DNA of 64,000 nt from Channallabes apus (lineage: Eukaryota; Chordata; Actinopteri; Siluriformes; Clariidae). Within the stretch, counting starts at the first letter, position 1, and each line of letters opens with the position of its first letter. The stretch lies in the NCBI GenBank assembly GCA_030522415.1, contig CM060118.1, positions 16,062,651 to 16,126,650 on the forward strand, read 5' to 3'. The translations under genes were made by a program, and so were the position numbers. Positions 47,185 to 59,493 of this stretch are shown piece by piece. The notes below the pieces were generated by a model. It did no database searches, was not told the origin of the DNA, and saw only the letters and a list, made by a program, of their open reading frames with translations.

Positions 47185-47630
47185 GATTTTGTGAGGATGG
47201 GAAAGAGAGGGAGAAGTGGGGAGAGAAAGAGAAGGTGTGGAGGTGAGGAGAGAAGGGGAGGAGCAAGGGACAAGAAGGAGAGAAGGATCATGCCATCCAT
47301 ATAAGGGAAAGAGGAAGAGAGGAGTGGACTGTCGTTGTCTGTATTGATATAAATCAGGAAATCATGGCTACTGACCATAGATGGTTATAGTGTGTTTGTT
47401 AAGCATATGATGGCACACTCTTTATTCCTCTTCCATCTTCTATCTCACTTTTTTCTTCTTCTTTCCCTTCCTGTTTACCTTGCCTCTGCCTCATTCTCCT
47501 CTTCCTCATCCTCATATCGATTCTATTGTTCTGAGGAAAAATCTAATTAACCACTTGACACTCTTTTCTCAAATGAGGATGGGATCCGGGAAGATGATTG
47601 ACATGGATGTGTATGAGTATGGTAACAATG

Positions 47631-47636
47631 AATAAA
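47631..47636 (+). terminator. Polyadenylation signal of the beta-crystallin gene
   Basis: AATAAA lies 447 bp after the stop codon. A second AATAAA-like hexamer follows at about 47685. Confidence 0.55.
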
Positions 47637-47719
47637 ATTTGGGCTTTATATAAAAACCATATAAAAACCCCTCATCTTTATGAAATAAAAGGAAACATGG
47701 CATCACAATGTACTTTGTC

Positions 47720-48085
47720 ATTCATAGCTTCAGCTATTCTAATGCTTTTCTAAGAGCTATCTTTCTGCCCTCTCAGTTATGAGAGTAAATGAATGATTGC
47801 CCATATAGTCCATATGCATGTACAGATGATGTACATGCCCCTTCCAAAAGTGTTCTGTTGATTTTCATGGATCAGTCATTCTACTATCTAAATCTCCTGC
47901 GAATGACTGCAATGAGATCTGAGCGACCTCAGCAGAGATTGTCATTCACACAAAAAGCCTTCTTAAAACCGTTTGCATGATTCAAATGTACTGTGCATGA
48001 AGTCTTCTGTAAATGTCAGTTTAATGCCTTCATTCTTCTGCTTATGAGGTGAAAGTCTCAGTTTGACTTGAATGCCTTCATAATG
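47720..48085 (-). mobile_element. Mariner-like remnant
   Basis: The + strand holds GTACTGTGCATGAAGTCTTCTGTAAATGTC (47989-48018), matching the antisense mariner N-terminal region at 14690-14725. It ends with AGTCTCAGTTTGACTTGAATGCC, a mariner-type terminus. Badly decayed. Confidence 0.55.
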
Positions 48086-49096
48086 GAGGCCTTCATCTTA
48101 AAAGAGGAGTTACATACTTTGAAAATAAAATTGTAAAAATGTTTTCCTTTAAACCAAACTCATTTCACTTCCGATGAAAAATTACAAATGCTCTATAGTT
48201 AAGCAAACATCTAAACTGGCAAAAGGTAGGCAATTTGTGCTCTGTGACTAACAACATTTTTTTACAGAGGCTTTAAAATCATTTGATCATTCTAGGTCTA
48301 GAAACATTAGACTTTAAATTGTTAAAATGAACTAAAAAACAGGTTTTTCAGACCATAACATTTGTTCGAAAAAAAAAAAAGTGCATGAACGTTTGCTTTG
48401 AGGCCAAAATCCCTTGAGGCAAAAACTCCTTCAAACATCCTCACACGTAAACTGGTTTTGCATTGCAGGTTACATAAAAATATATTTATTTGTTATCATA
48501 AAACATAACGCGTGTACTGTACAGTATATGCATGTACAGTACTAATGGAAGGCATTTAGATAAGTATTTTTTTTACATTTTTAATTTTCTTAATATATCT
48601 TTTTTTATATATATATATATAATAATCAGTGCTCTATAACCAAATGCAATTATAGCCTCGATTTCCTGCAAGGCATTGATTAAAATGAATATAAGTCATA
48701 GAATTTAATAAACAACAATCATTTTTGTTCTTGTCAGGGGATGTGGATTTAGGCAAACCATAGGACTGCCAAATAGTGTGATGTATGCTGGGTATCCTAT
48801 CTACATGAGCCTTTAAAGGATCTGCGTATTTATCCATCTGGAAATGTGTGGACCAACGGAGTGCTGATTTAGTTCACCCACTTCGGGAATACTACATCAT
48901 GATTACAGTAATGTCCACATGGAAAAAAAATCGAGAACTTATTGTAGGTTTGCAAACTCATATGACGGTGAACTAAATTTAGCATGAAGGCCAAAGTGTT
49001 TAAGAGAAAGTCTTATGAAATTATGATTCAGGTAAACATTTTATGGCCTACAATTACTAGTAATCATTTTATTCAAAATATTTTGCATGGATGTAA
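48086..49096. other. Intergenic, nothing recognised
   Basis: AT-rich with short AT repeats. No supported feature. Confidence 0.5.
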
Positions 49097-49380
49097 ATAC
49101 AAGGGTGGTAAAGTGGCTAAGTGGTTAGCACTGCTGCCTTGCACCTCCAGGGTCTGGGTTTGATTCGAGCTTGCATGTTCTCTCTGTACTTGATGGATTT
49201 CCTCAGGGTGCTCCAGTTTCCTCCCACAGTCCAAAAACATGCAGATTAGGCTAACTGCCATTCAAGTGTGTGAATGAGCATGTAAGTGTGTATGAGTGTG
49301 TGCAATGTACTGGCACCCCATCCAGGCACTCTGCGACCTTTCATACAGGATAAAGCGGTATAGACGATGAGTGAGTGAGA
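49097..49380 (+). mobile_element. tRNA-derived SINE
   Basis: GGTGGTAAAGTGGCTAAGTGG, TTAGCACTGCTGCC, GGGTTTGATTCGAGC (B-box-like) and GGTGCTCCAGTTTCCTCCCAC follow in order. The 3' body GGATAAAGCGGTATAGACGA then ends in a GAGTGAGTGAGAG tail. Confidence 0.85.
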
Positions 49381-49404
49381 GTAAATACTAAGACATCTCT
49401 AAAC

Positions 49405-49678
49405 CCGGCATCCATCCATCGTCTATACAGCTTATCCTGTGATGGGTCACAGGGAGGCTGAAGCCTATTCCCGGGAATGTTAGAACTCACGGCACAAGCA
49501 TACACACACAAACGCACACATGGCGGAGTACCTGGAGTAACTGAAGGAAACCCAACAAACACAGGAGGAACATATCAATCTCTCCACGTACACGCATGCA
49601 GACTAGAGACTCAAACTGCAACCTCTGGAAGTGCAAGGTGACAGTACTAAACACTAAGCCACAGTGCTACCCAGTGTC
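49405..49678 (-). mobile_element. tRNA-derived SINE, inverted neighbour
   Basis: CATCCATCGTCTATACAGCTTATCCTGTGATGG through to AGCCACAGTGCTACCCAG is a full SINE in reverse. It stands tail-to-tail with the copy at 49097-49380, with about 25 bp between. Confidence 0.85.
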
Positions 49679-51367
49679 TCAAATAAATAGCTGGCATATT
49701 ACTTTAAACATTGAAATAACATGCTTAATTTCAATGAAATAGTTTGCATGCACAATAATTCTGTACTGATGTGGTCCAAGGTTTTACACTTAAAGGTTTC
49801 TATTTTTCAACAAATACTGCATACAGAGAAGTCATTTAAACCACAGCTAGAATAAGAATCGAGCATTTATTTAAACTGGATGAAAGAATGTGGTAGCAAA
49901 CGGTTTTCTCCAATAAGCTTCTGTGCTAATGAATGTGTCTTTTCTTTGTCCAGCTAGCTACATATCTGGCCCTATTTGCTTGAACCCACAAATTTTTTGT
50001 TGGGTCTAATAGAATTTCAGTTATTGTACATCAGTACTTTTTCCCAATCAAGAGATTTTCCCATGAACATGAACATACTACATAATTTCTAACCACATCA
50101 TGTTGATTAGCCCGTTAGCCCTTCATCATTTCATCATAGTGCAGGAACAGATTGACTGACTAACTTCTTACTTCTTTTTTTTCCTTATCTATGGAAGATC
50201 CAAAAACAGAATGAATAGCTAAGTAGTTATGAAGGCAGTGTTGCCAAGTACGTGTGGGTTCTCCATGGAACTCTGTAACCTGCAGCCATGGGTGTTTTTT
50301 TGTAGGTAGGTGTATTATATACAGGGATACACTAGCAGCTACTGTATATAGTGTGGTTTGCAATTTGTATTGTATTATAACTATGGCCATGTATGTTGGC
50401 CATATAAAGATATTAAAGATATTCAGTAAATGGCTCTATTTATTCTCAAGACTATTGGTTATTTATAACATAATAATATGACCCCAATATTGGACCATAA
50501 CATGAAGCATGCTTAATAGTGCTTAACATAGGTTTGCTCTGCTGTTTGATGGGATGATTTGAATTAACATTGAGCTGTTTGTATATTGTAACTTTGTTTG
50601 AGAATATGAACTGCTTAATATGCTTAAAAGAATGAATATTTTTTTAATGCAAAAGACTTTTTCTTCCCTGATAGCATAGGCATATTCCATGTGGAAGCAT
50701 GGGGAATAATTTTCACACATGAATTAGCCAACACAGAGTTCTGTCCTTAATCCACTGAAAGTCTTTGGGATGTGCTTTATGAAGGCTTTATGGAGTGGCT
50801 CAAATACAAGGTCTGGGCTAAAATGATGGTAAGATTGTCGAAACAATGCCAAAGCGAATGCACATTGTAATCAAAGTGAAAGGCAGATCAATAAAATATA
50901 GTGTATATTTTGCCCAGGATGTGTATAACATCTGCCATTAACAAAAGCACATGTGCATCACTAGATATCTCACTCAAATATTTTCACTATGTATAAATGT
51001 ACAGGATCATAAGACAGATGACATATATGTTGTTTTTATATCAGGCAGGTCTATCGTAAAATAGGTCATAATTAAATAAATATACTTTTTACTAAATACT
51101 AAATATACTTGTGTGGAGCCGATGTTAGTCTGACATGACTATAGTGTTTGGGGATTTTATTATTATGGGATACTTTTAAAGGTTTCTATGCCAATTAAAA
51201 CTATTGAATAATTAAAAAAAAAATAATAGCAGTTTGATGTCTTATAGATGGGTGAATGAATGGACTGTAAATGTGACAATGAAAGATCTTTGAATAATAA
51301 TTCACACATCTAGAGACATGATAGAAATACAGTCATATTTATGACTCACATACTGCAAATGCTCCTG

Positions 51368-51368
<1 letters not shown>
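49679..51368. other. Intergenic, nothing recognised
   Basis: AT-rich DNA without supported genes. Near 50735-50850, CAGAGTTCTGTCCTTAATCC with TGAAAGTCTTTGGGATG resembles the end region of a Tc1-type transposase in very decayed form. Confidence 0.4.

Positions 51369-51431
<63 letters not shown>
51369..51431. repeat. (GT)n microsatellite
   Basis: About 31 GT units. Confidence 0.95.
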
Positions 51432-51434
<3 letters not shown>

Positions 51435-52801
51435 GGCATGTTTTAATATCTTGGACGAATCAATATACCCCTACAGGAATATGAATATCTGTGATATTTT
51501 ACCTTTATCCTTCAGTATTATGAAAAAATAAAACAGGTATTCTTTTAGTTGTTGAGTTTAAGGCTATCGATTTAGGAGTGGGCCTATAGTCTTAATCAGC
51601 CTTATTAGTAATCGTGTCAAAGGGAAGCCCTCATGAGAATTGTAAGACAAACATGTGTATGTGTACGTGTCTGCATTACACTACAGCTTCGACCCTTAGT
51701 AGAACCTCATTTCATCTCAATATTCCTTCTTACTGTCATCCTTCCCAGGACACTGCTTCAAGATACTCACACACAAACAAACATAAACATGCCTGTGTCA
51801 CAGGTTTGATGTCAGGTTTGATGTCTGATTCTAGTATGAAGTCAGATTCCCATTATCTTGTTAGAGGCTGATGTGTTTCAGACCCACACACTCCAGCTGT
51901 GCTTGTGGGGACATGTCAGTAAACAGGCATGGAGTTGAAGGTTGAGTGTGTGATCAGTCTCTTTCTTCTTATATTTACTTTGTTTGCGGGCTCTGAGTGT
52001 TAACAAGGGGGAAATAGGTTTGATTTCAGTGAAATTGTGGGATGGACCAAGAAGAGAAAGTTATCTAGATGCTCAGCAGGAAATCAATATGAGGTAATTG
52101 AATGGTCTTGCAGTGGCGTATTACTAGCACTAGAGGGAGCGAAGAGCTGAAGCTCAAATATGGGCACAAATTACAACCCAAACCTCATCATCCGTTATTC
52201 AATCACTTCAAATTAAAAAGCAGGAGTGCAGCAAGCAAAGAAAGTAAGATCTCAGGGGTAAACTGGGATTTTAATATCAAACCGCACAGTCTGTATTGTT
52301 GCGGTACTCTCAGGGGTTTGTCATTTGATGTATATAATTGATGTATATAATATGAGTAGATGTATATAACTGCAAAGGAACATCATAAAGATAACATAAG
52401 TTAACTTTTATACATTTAAGACCAAATTTGCATTGTAAAGTATGTAATATAAACAGTTTCTTTATTTCCTGTATTGTATGTATGTTTTTTATATACCAAA
52501 TCACAGTTCAAGGTGTAAAAATATGTCATTTGCTCCTTTATATCTTTATCTCTCTCTCTCTCTCTCTCTTTCACAATCACACACACACATACATGTACAC
52601 ACACATACACACACAAACTCACAGAGACCTCTCTTTGCGTCATAGTCGCGATGCAAGTTAGCCGGGGGTGATGCACTTCTTTTTCTGGAACCTACAAAAC
52701 ATCTTTCAGTGGAGTGTGATGTAACCTATTTATCTCCCCTAGACAAACTAGTGGGAGTGAACAGGGAGGAATGAGAGGGAGAACGTCAGCAAGAGAGTGA
52801 A

Positions 52802-52807
<6 letters not shown>

Positions 52808-52841
<34 letters not shown>
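52808..52841. repeat. (GA)n microsatellite
   Basis: About 17 GA units in purine-rich surroundings. Confidence 0.9.
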
Positions 52842-52843
<2 letters not shown>

Positions 52844-53223
52844 GAGTAGTCTTTGCACATACGTATGCTGGCTGTCAGTTTTACAGCAGTGGTGAAAGTG
52901 ATTTTGCTTCACATCCAGTTTTGTCACTCAGAGAAATATACAGAGGAGCACCGAACTCACTTTCACACTTGTTTACACTTCCCTTTCTTTCTTTACCAAT
53001 ATCTTTTGTCATATCTTGCCCTTACTGACTATAAGTTGTTTTTTCTATAGACTCTCTCTACTCTCTCCCACTCTAGCACACACTCTCCTCCCTCTATTCT
53101 TTCTTCTATCTCTTGGTGTCTGTTGGTGTCAGTGTTGCGTTTGCATCTGCGTCATCTGTGAGCCTGTGTCTCAGTCACTGAACTGGGTTAAAAATAAAGA
53201 GCAAGCAGCAGTGTGTATGTGTG

Positions 53224-53224
<1 letters not shown>

Positions 53225-53308
<84 letters not shown>
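53225..53308. repeat. (CA)n microsatellite, 42 units
   Basis: The longest CA tract of the window, uninterrupted. Confidence 0.95.
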
Positions 53309-53313
<5 letters not shown>

Positions 53314-54175
53314 GGATATAAAGTATGTGTGTGGATGTATATGGCTATATTTCAACCCAGACTAACACTACATTTGTTCATTTAGCACGTTTTCGTGTGA
53401 AATATCTGCCTCAGTGATGTGACTGAGAGTAGAGTACCTATTTGTGGGTTATAACTCCATAGAAAGCATATGGTACATTGTTGAATTCAAATACTGCTTT
53501 GCTGATCTTAAGAATTTAAACAGATCATGGGTAGTGGCAATAAATGTGAAAAAAGCAAAATAGGTGGCACGAAAGTTGGTTTGTCACTGGGGACTTATAT
53601 ACATTGAGTCAGATCTAGCGGCTGTATTGAAGCTTCATACAGTACCTTTAATAATGCATTTACTTTGTATAAAAATCTATCCAAAACATGCATGTTCTCA
53701 GATGGGTTTTCTGACAGTCATGAGATTTTGCTTTTTCTTTTTTTTTTTAAAGGAAAAACAAGAATGATAGAAGATCTTTTATGCTGTAAGTGTGAATATG
53801 CTCTCAGCTCAGAGGTCTGCATGACATAAAACAACATACATATAAATATCACACACAATGCACACTCGCTACTTGCCCACACACCAAGTGTACAGGGGAT
53901 ATGCTTTGTTTATTACTACAGACAGAGAGAGAGAGAGAGATGGGGAATTGCATGTGAAAAGCAGAAGAAGGTGAAAGATCATGATTTTGAACAATGTGAA
54001 CAGTGATGGGAGTAAAAAAAAGAACTGGAAAGCTAGGGAAAGAATGAAACACGTTGGGTTAAAATATGCTCCACGTGAGCGCATGAGAGAAGATGGAAGA
54101 ACAAGGGTGTGAGAGGGATGGGCTGAAGAGAGAAAAGAATTGTGTGTGTGTGTGCGTGTGTGTGCATGTGTGTGT

Positions 54176-54207
<32 letters not shown>

Positions 54208-54607
54208 CAAGGCAGAACGAAAGAGACATACTGTAATTGTGCAGAGTCTGAGTGCAGATGCATTTATGACGTCAAATACAGCCAACCAGTCTTGTATGAT
54301 CTCCTCGTGGCAAAGGAATTTAAGAAAGAAAAGATCAGAGTAAAAAAGAAAAAAAGTACCCAGGAAAACTAATTTAGTACATGTATACCATATTGCAGAG
54401 GTTTTTGGTAAACTTTTGGTAGGTAAATGTAATCATTCACCTTTGTCAATAATGTAGTAGTGAGATGTAAGCACATGGTTTAGCATGAATAATACATACA
54501 CACATAAAACATTCAAATTACATTTAGCTCAGTGATTCACATTCACTTATTATTGCTAAATTTATACTGGAGCTGCTTGGCTACACTGTAAAAAAAATTC
54601 GTAATTC

Positions 54608-55193
54608 TGTAACATCTGGACCACCGCGGCCTCAGGGAAGAAGATCCGGTTCCCCGGACTACTGAGCCGCCGCTTTGTCTCCCCCTAGTGTGTCTGTGTG
54701 TCCATGTCACGCACCATTAGTAGTATGTGCACCTGTTGACCCCCTATGTGTGTCCCTATTTAAACCAGCCGACCCCGTGGCCACCTGTCAGTCCACCGTT
54801 GTGCTATTGTGAGAAAGTGTCAGTAAATCTTCCCTGTGTGCTTAGACAATTGGTTTCCCCTGTGTGTTTTCAGTATATATTCTCTACGTGCTCGGACAAT
54901 TGGATTCCCCTGTGTGTTTTCGGTGAATATTCTCTACATGTATGTGTTTGGACAATCGGATACCCCTGTGTGTTCTTAGGACTGACTGCATGGAACCTCC
55001 CACGCCCGTGGCTGCAAGGTACTAAGGACAGCTGGCGTGTTGAACCTGAACCCGCGGCGTAGAGCGCCGCTATTTATGTTTATTGTTTATAAAAAAAAGA
55101 AGAGAGTTTTTGTTGGTGGAAACGCTGTAAATAAACCTGATTTTTGCTTGACCATCCTGCATCTGCGTCTGCTACCTGACATACACCATGACA
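54608..55193 (+). repeat. 5' LTR (586 bp)
   Basis: Starts TGTAACATCTGG and ends CACCATGACA. It contains TATTTAAA near 54757, a possible TATA box, and about three imperfect 60-bp tandem units (about 54830-54985) based on GACAATTGGATTCCCCTGTG. The ATG of gag is in its last six bases. Confidence 0.92.
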
Positions 55194-55970
55194 GATGGAC
55201 TGACCTACCAAGACGCAGCAGGTATCCCACTACCGGCAGAGGATAGAGCGATGCAGTACATTGAAAAGCAACAGCGGCAGATCGACGGGCTGGCGCGAGC
55301 CGTGAGTGACATGGCTCACAGCATTAAACACCTCGCCTTCCCAAGCCCGTCCCCGGCAGGGACACCGAAGCACGCTCCACCCTCACCGCCTCGCGCCGCA
55401 ACCCCGGAGCGATACGCAGGGGATCCGGAGGGGTGCAAATGGTTCATCCTGGCCTGTGAGCTCTATTTGTCCGATTATCCCAACATGACGGACGAGCAGC
55501 GGATTCGTTTCGTCATCCAACAGCTCACAGGTCCGGCCATGGCTTGGGAAGCAGCCGTTTGGAGCAACAGGGGGGAGCTCACGGTCCGATATAATAAATT
55601 CATGGACGCAATGACCGCGGTGTTTGACCATCCGGACCAGGGGCGCTCCGGGGAACAGCGCCTAATGAAACTGAGGCAAGGAAGCCTCCCAGTGGCGGAG
55701 TATGCCATCAAATTCTGCGTCATGGCTGCGGAAAGCGGCTGGTGCGAGCGAAGTCTGCTCGCGCGGTTCCGGGACGTACTCCAGCCCGACATCCAGCTGG
55801 AGCTTGCCTGTCACGACACCGACCACTCGCTGGATGAAACCATCAGCCTGGCTATCAAGCTCGACCAACATCTTCGCAGCCAGCGCCAGCGCCCCTCCAC
55901 CAGGGCGGCCCCGCCACGCCCCCTCGACCTGCGCCAAAGACCCCCTCGGGAAACCGAGGGAAAGGGGGGG
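55188..55970 (+). pseudogene. gypsy gag, capsid part
   Basis: The frame opens MTDGLTYQDAAGIPLPAE. A short coiled-coil-like stretch (AMQYIEKQQRQIDGLARAV) and a Pro-rich linker follow. The retrotransposon gag capsid domain lies at about residues 80-215, with FILACELYLSDYP, LTGPAMAWEAAV and FMDAMTAVFDHP. Capsid multimers package the RNA into virus-like particles. The frame leaves the correct register at a seven-G run (55964-55970). The continuing frame to 56162 is a false tail, and the zinc knuckle is found one base out of register. Confidence 0.88.
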
Positions 55971-56832
55971 ACCGGAGCCGATGGACGTGGGTACTTCCCG
56001 CCTCTCCGTCGCAGAGAGACGCCGACGTATTACATCCGGTCTCTGCCTGTACTGTGGCGGGGAGAACCACCTCATCAAGGACTGCCCGTTACTGAAAGTA
56101 ACCACACACACACCGCTTCGCACACACCATCCCTTCTGTTTGAAGGCACAAGTGTCTTTTAATGATCATGTGTTGTTTGTCTTCCCTCTAGTAGATTCCG
56201 GGGCAGCTGGGAACTTCATCTCCTCCACGATTGTTTCCTCGCTGCGAGTTCCCGTGTCGAAGCTTCCACAGCCGATATCAGTTAAAGCTCTAGATGGCCG
56301 TGAATTAGAACAATCGCCTATTCAATTAATAACAGCGCCACTACGATTAACTTTTCCCGATCACACGGAGGAGCTAAAATTTTTCGTACTGCCTCAGTCT
56401 GGTCATTCCGTCGTGCTAGGTCTCCCCTGGCTTAGTGCCCATAACCCCAATTTTGATTGGAACCAGTCACGCATCACATCATGGTCCCCAAGATGCGAGA
56501 AATTATGTAAACCGCCCATAGTGACGGTCCAAACAACCACCATAGAAAGCCCGAAGGCCCTACAAAAAATTTATGTGCCATCAGAGTATGCGAACTTTAA
56601 TGATGTATTTAGTGTTAGGGCAGCTGCACGACTTCCCCCTCATCGTTCGTGGGACTGCGCGATCGAGCTGCTGCCGGGGAAAGCACCACCTTGCTCACGC
56701 ATTTATCCATTGTCAGTGGAGGAAACCAGGGCCATGGAGGAATATGTGAGCAAGGCACTCCAGCAGGGGCTCATCAGCAGGTCCACGTCTCCCGCGTCGG
56801 CAGGTTTTTTTTTCATAGAAAAAAAGGGGGGG
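55971..56832 (+). pseudogene. gypsy gag zinc knuckle and protease
   Basis: In the second frame, EPMDVG is followed by a CCHC zinc knuckle, CLYCGGENHLIKDC (about 56046-56087), which binds RNA. About 35 codons later VDSGAAGNFIS carries the D-S-G active site of the aspartic protease, and VVLGLPWLSAHNP is the second protease hallmark. The reverse transcriptase N-terminal region (YPLSVEETRAMEEYVSKALQ) begins before the frame is lost at another seven-G run (56826-56832). Confidence 0.88.
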
Positions 56833-57950
56833 CTTACGACCCTGTATTGATTATCGTGGACTCAATGCAGTAACAATAAAATATAAGCACCCACTGCCCC
56901 TGGTTCCGGCCGCAATCGATCAGCTCCGAGGCGCCTCCATTTTCACCAAACTCGACCTCCGCAGCGCATATAATCTCGTTCATGTGCGCAAAGGGGATGA
57001 ATGGAAGACTGCGTTTAGCACGACATCTGGGCATTACCAATATAACGTGATGGCATATGGACTGGTAAACGCACCTGCTGTGTTTCAGGGGTTCATGAAT
57101 GACGTGTTTCGGGATATGTATAACCGTTTTGTCATAATATACTTAGATGACATCCTAGTATATTCGCGGTCATATGCGGAACACGTCAGTCATGTAACAG
57201 CCGTCCTTCATCGCCTGCGCAAACACAGGCTCTATGCGAAGGCAGAGAAATGCACATTTCATCAGCGGGAGGTGGCATTTCTCGGCTATCACATAGGGCC
57301 ACTGGGGGTCGAAATGGAGCCGGCCAAGGTAGAGGCGGTGCAACAATGGCCGGAACCCACGACAGTGAAGGAGCTACAGAGGTTCCTGGGGTTTGCCAAT
57401 TTTTATAGGCGATTTATCCGGGGCTTCAGCATGGTGGCAGCACCGCTCACGTCACTACTGAATGGTAAGCCGAAACGCCTCCGTGAGTTCCCAGTGGAAG
57501 CGCGCGAGGCGTTTACACGTCTCAAAACAGCATTTACCACGGCGCCTATATTAAAACTACCGAATCCGGATAAGCCCTTTATAGTAGAGGTCGATGCATC
57601 CGAGGTAGGGTTAGGAGCAGTGCTGTCACAACGCCAAGGCCACCCCGAGAAGCTCTACCCGTGCGCTTTCTTTTCTAGGAAATTAACACCTGCCGAGCGC
57701 AATTATGATATCGGTAACAGAGAGCTGCTAGCAGTAAAAGCGGCGTTATAGGAGTGGCAACACTGGCTGGAGGGGGCGAAACACTCATTCACAGTACTCA
57801 CTGATCACCGTAACCTGGAGTACCTCCAACAGGCAAAAAGACTAAACTCACGTCAAGCCCGCTGGGCACTCTTTTTCACGCGTTTCAGGTTTGTCATAAC
57901 GTCCAGCCCCGGCTCGAAAAACATCAAAGCGGATGCGCTCTCCCGCTATT
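56833..57950 (+). pseudogene. gypsy reverse transcriptase and RNase H
   Basis: The third frame reads [21 protein letters not shown], then [14 protein letters not shown] and [17 protein letters not shown] holds the catalytic aspartates of the palm. The connection and RNase H follow, with [16 protein letters not shown] (first RNase H Asp) and LTDHRNLEYL. A TAG stop at 57749-57751 interrupts RNase H at a codon after AVKAAL where the family usually has Glu. Reading continues in the same frame to the ADALSR motif that ends the domain (about 57948). Confidence 0.9.
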
Positions 57951-59205
57951 ATCCGTCGCCGGAACCGATTATAAATCCGGAGCCTATTCTGCCATCATCA
58001 CTTGTAGTGGCACAGGTCATGTGGAATCTCGAGGCGGAGGTAGCTCAGTGGGCGCGGTCCAACTCCGTGCCTAGGAGTTGCCCTCCGAACCGACTCTACG
58101 TGCCGGAGTCACTTCGCGAGCGAGTGACGATCGAGGCTCATACGAGCCTAGCATCGGGACATCCCGCCGTTACACGCACCAACCACCTGTTAGAACCAAA
58201 GTTCTGGTGGCCAAAAATGCGAGAAACCATGAAAAAGGTTGTTTTGTCTTGTGACACCTGTGCGACTACCAAAAGCCCCCGTAGCCTACCCGTTGGTAAA
58301 CTAACGCCCCTCCCGGTGCCGAACAGACCGTGGCCCCATATCGCAGTGGACTTTGTCACGGACCTGCCGGTCTCGAACGGGTACACCACGATACTCGTGG
58401 TCATAGACAGATTTTCTAAGGGATGTAGATTCGTCCCGTTTTGCTCCCTCCCGTCAGCCCTCCAGGTGGCAGAAACCCTATTCACTTCAGTGTTTCGTTG
58501 CTACGGCATCCCCGAAGATATAATTTCCGATCGTGGCCCCCAATTTATCGCCAGGGTCTGGAGAGCTTTCTTTCAGAAGTTGGGGACCACAGTTAGCCTC
58601 ACGTCGGGCTATCACCCCGAATCAAATGGGCAGGCAGAGCGAACTGTCCAAGAACTCGGGAGATATCTTCGAGCATATTGTAGCAGCAGACAACACGAAT
58701 GGGCGGACTATCTACTCTGGGCGGAATATGCACAAAATTCACTTCGCCATTCCCCCACCCGGCCTAACGCCGTTTCAGTGTATATTGGGATATCAACCCC
58801 CGCTGTGTCCTTGGGATGCCACCCCCACCGATGTACCTGTGGTGGACGAGTGGTTTAAGAAAGCGGAGAGAGTGTGGGGAGACGCACACACATCCATCTC
58901 ACGAGCAGTGCAGCGCTTCAAAAAATATGCCGATAAACGGCGTCCTTCGCTCCAGGTAGGCGATCGGGTGTGGCTCTCGACACGGGACCTTCACCTTAAC
59001 CTCCCCTGCAAAAAACTCTCCCCCAGGTTCATTGGTCCATTTCCCATTGCAGCAAAAGTGAACCCAGTAACATATAGACTCACACTCCCTACACACCTAC
59101 GCACTAACCCTGTGTTTCACATCTCTCTTCTCAGGCTGGTGGTCTGGGGTCCGCTAGATGAAGGAGCAGCGGAACCTTCACTCCCTGGGGCAGTGGTCAT
59201 AGGGG
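57951..59205 (+). pseudogene. gypsy integrase
   Basis: The HHCC zinc-binding region (H...H with CDTCATTK near 58250) comes first. The DDE core follows: VDFVTDLP (first Asp), IISDRGPQF (second Asp) and SGYHPESNGQAERTVQELGR (Glu). The frame changes near 58765 in a C/G-rich stretch. The C-terminal part (WFKKAERVWGDAHTSISRAV and VGDRVWLSTRDL, a GPY/F-like region ending PVFHISLL) is in another frame to about 59205. Confidence 0.9.
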
Positions 59206-59485
59206 CGCCCCCGCGTTCCGGGTCAAGGAACTACTGGACTCACGGAGGAGAGCAGGGGCATTGCAGTATCTAGTGGAATGGGAGGGGTACGGCCCGGAGG
59301 AGCGGAGCTGGGTTCCGGCACCAGACATACTCAGTCGGGAACTCATTTCAGAATTTCACAGGGCGCGACCGGATCGACCGGGTCGCCCCGCCCGACGGCA
59401 GCCCCAGCAGCCGGGTAGGTCCACGCTCCCTCCGGCCACGCGTAGGGGGCGCCCTCGCCTCCCTCAGGAGGCCGGTTCTGGGTGA
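59206..59485 (+). pseudogene. gypsy chromodomain
   Basis: After a further frame change near a five-C run (59208-59212), the sequence reads [28 protein letters not shown] and [12 protein letters not shown]. This is a chromodomain with the aromatic residues (Y, W) that bind methylated histone tails, fused to the integrase end in chromoviruses to steer integration. A Pro/Arg-rich tail ends at the TGA at 59483. Confidence 0.85.
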
Positions 59486-59493
59486 AGGGGTAC

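Larger units (their letters stand above)
51432..54581. other. Intergenic with many microsatellites
   Basis: No supported gene. Simple repeats are dense: CT (52550-52570), GA (52808-52841), a long CA tract (53225-53308), GA (53925-53940 and 54179-54203). Frames crossing them are low-complexity artefacts. Confidence 0.6.

Noticed and set aside
47578..47635. Possible extra crystallin exon (MGSGKMIDMDVYEYGNNE)
   Set aside because: The reading frame already ends at 47184 with the usual family C-terminus. This stretch lies in the presumed 3' UTR just before the poly(A) signal and has no clear acceptor.
53016..53321. Frame with a hydrophobic start and a His/Thr tail
   Set aside because: The tail is the (CA)n tract, and no donor or acceptor structure links it to a gene.
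55662..56123. Long - strand frame in the gypsy gag
   Set aside because: Antisense of a GC-rich coding region. The + strand carries the capsid and zinc knuckle motifs.
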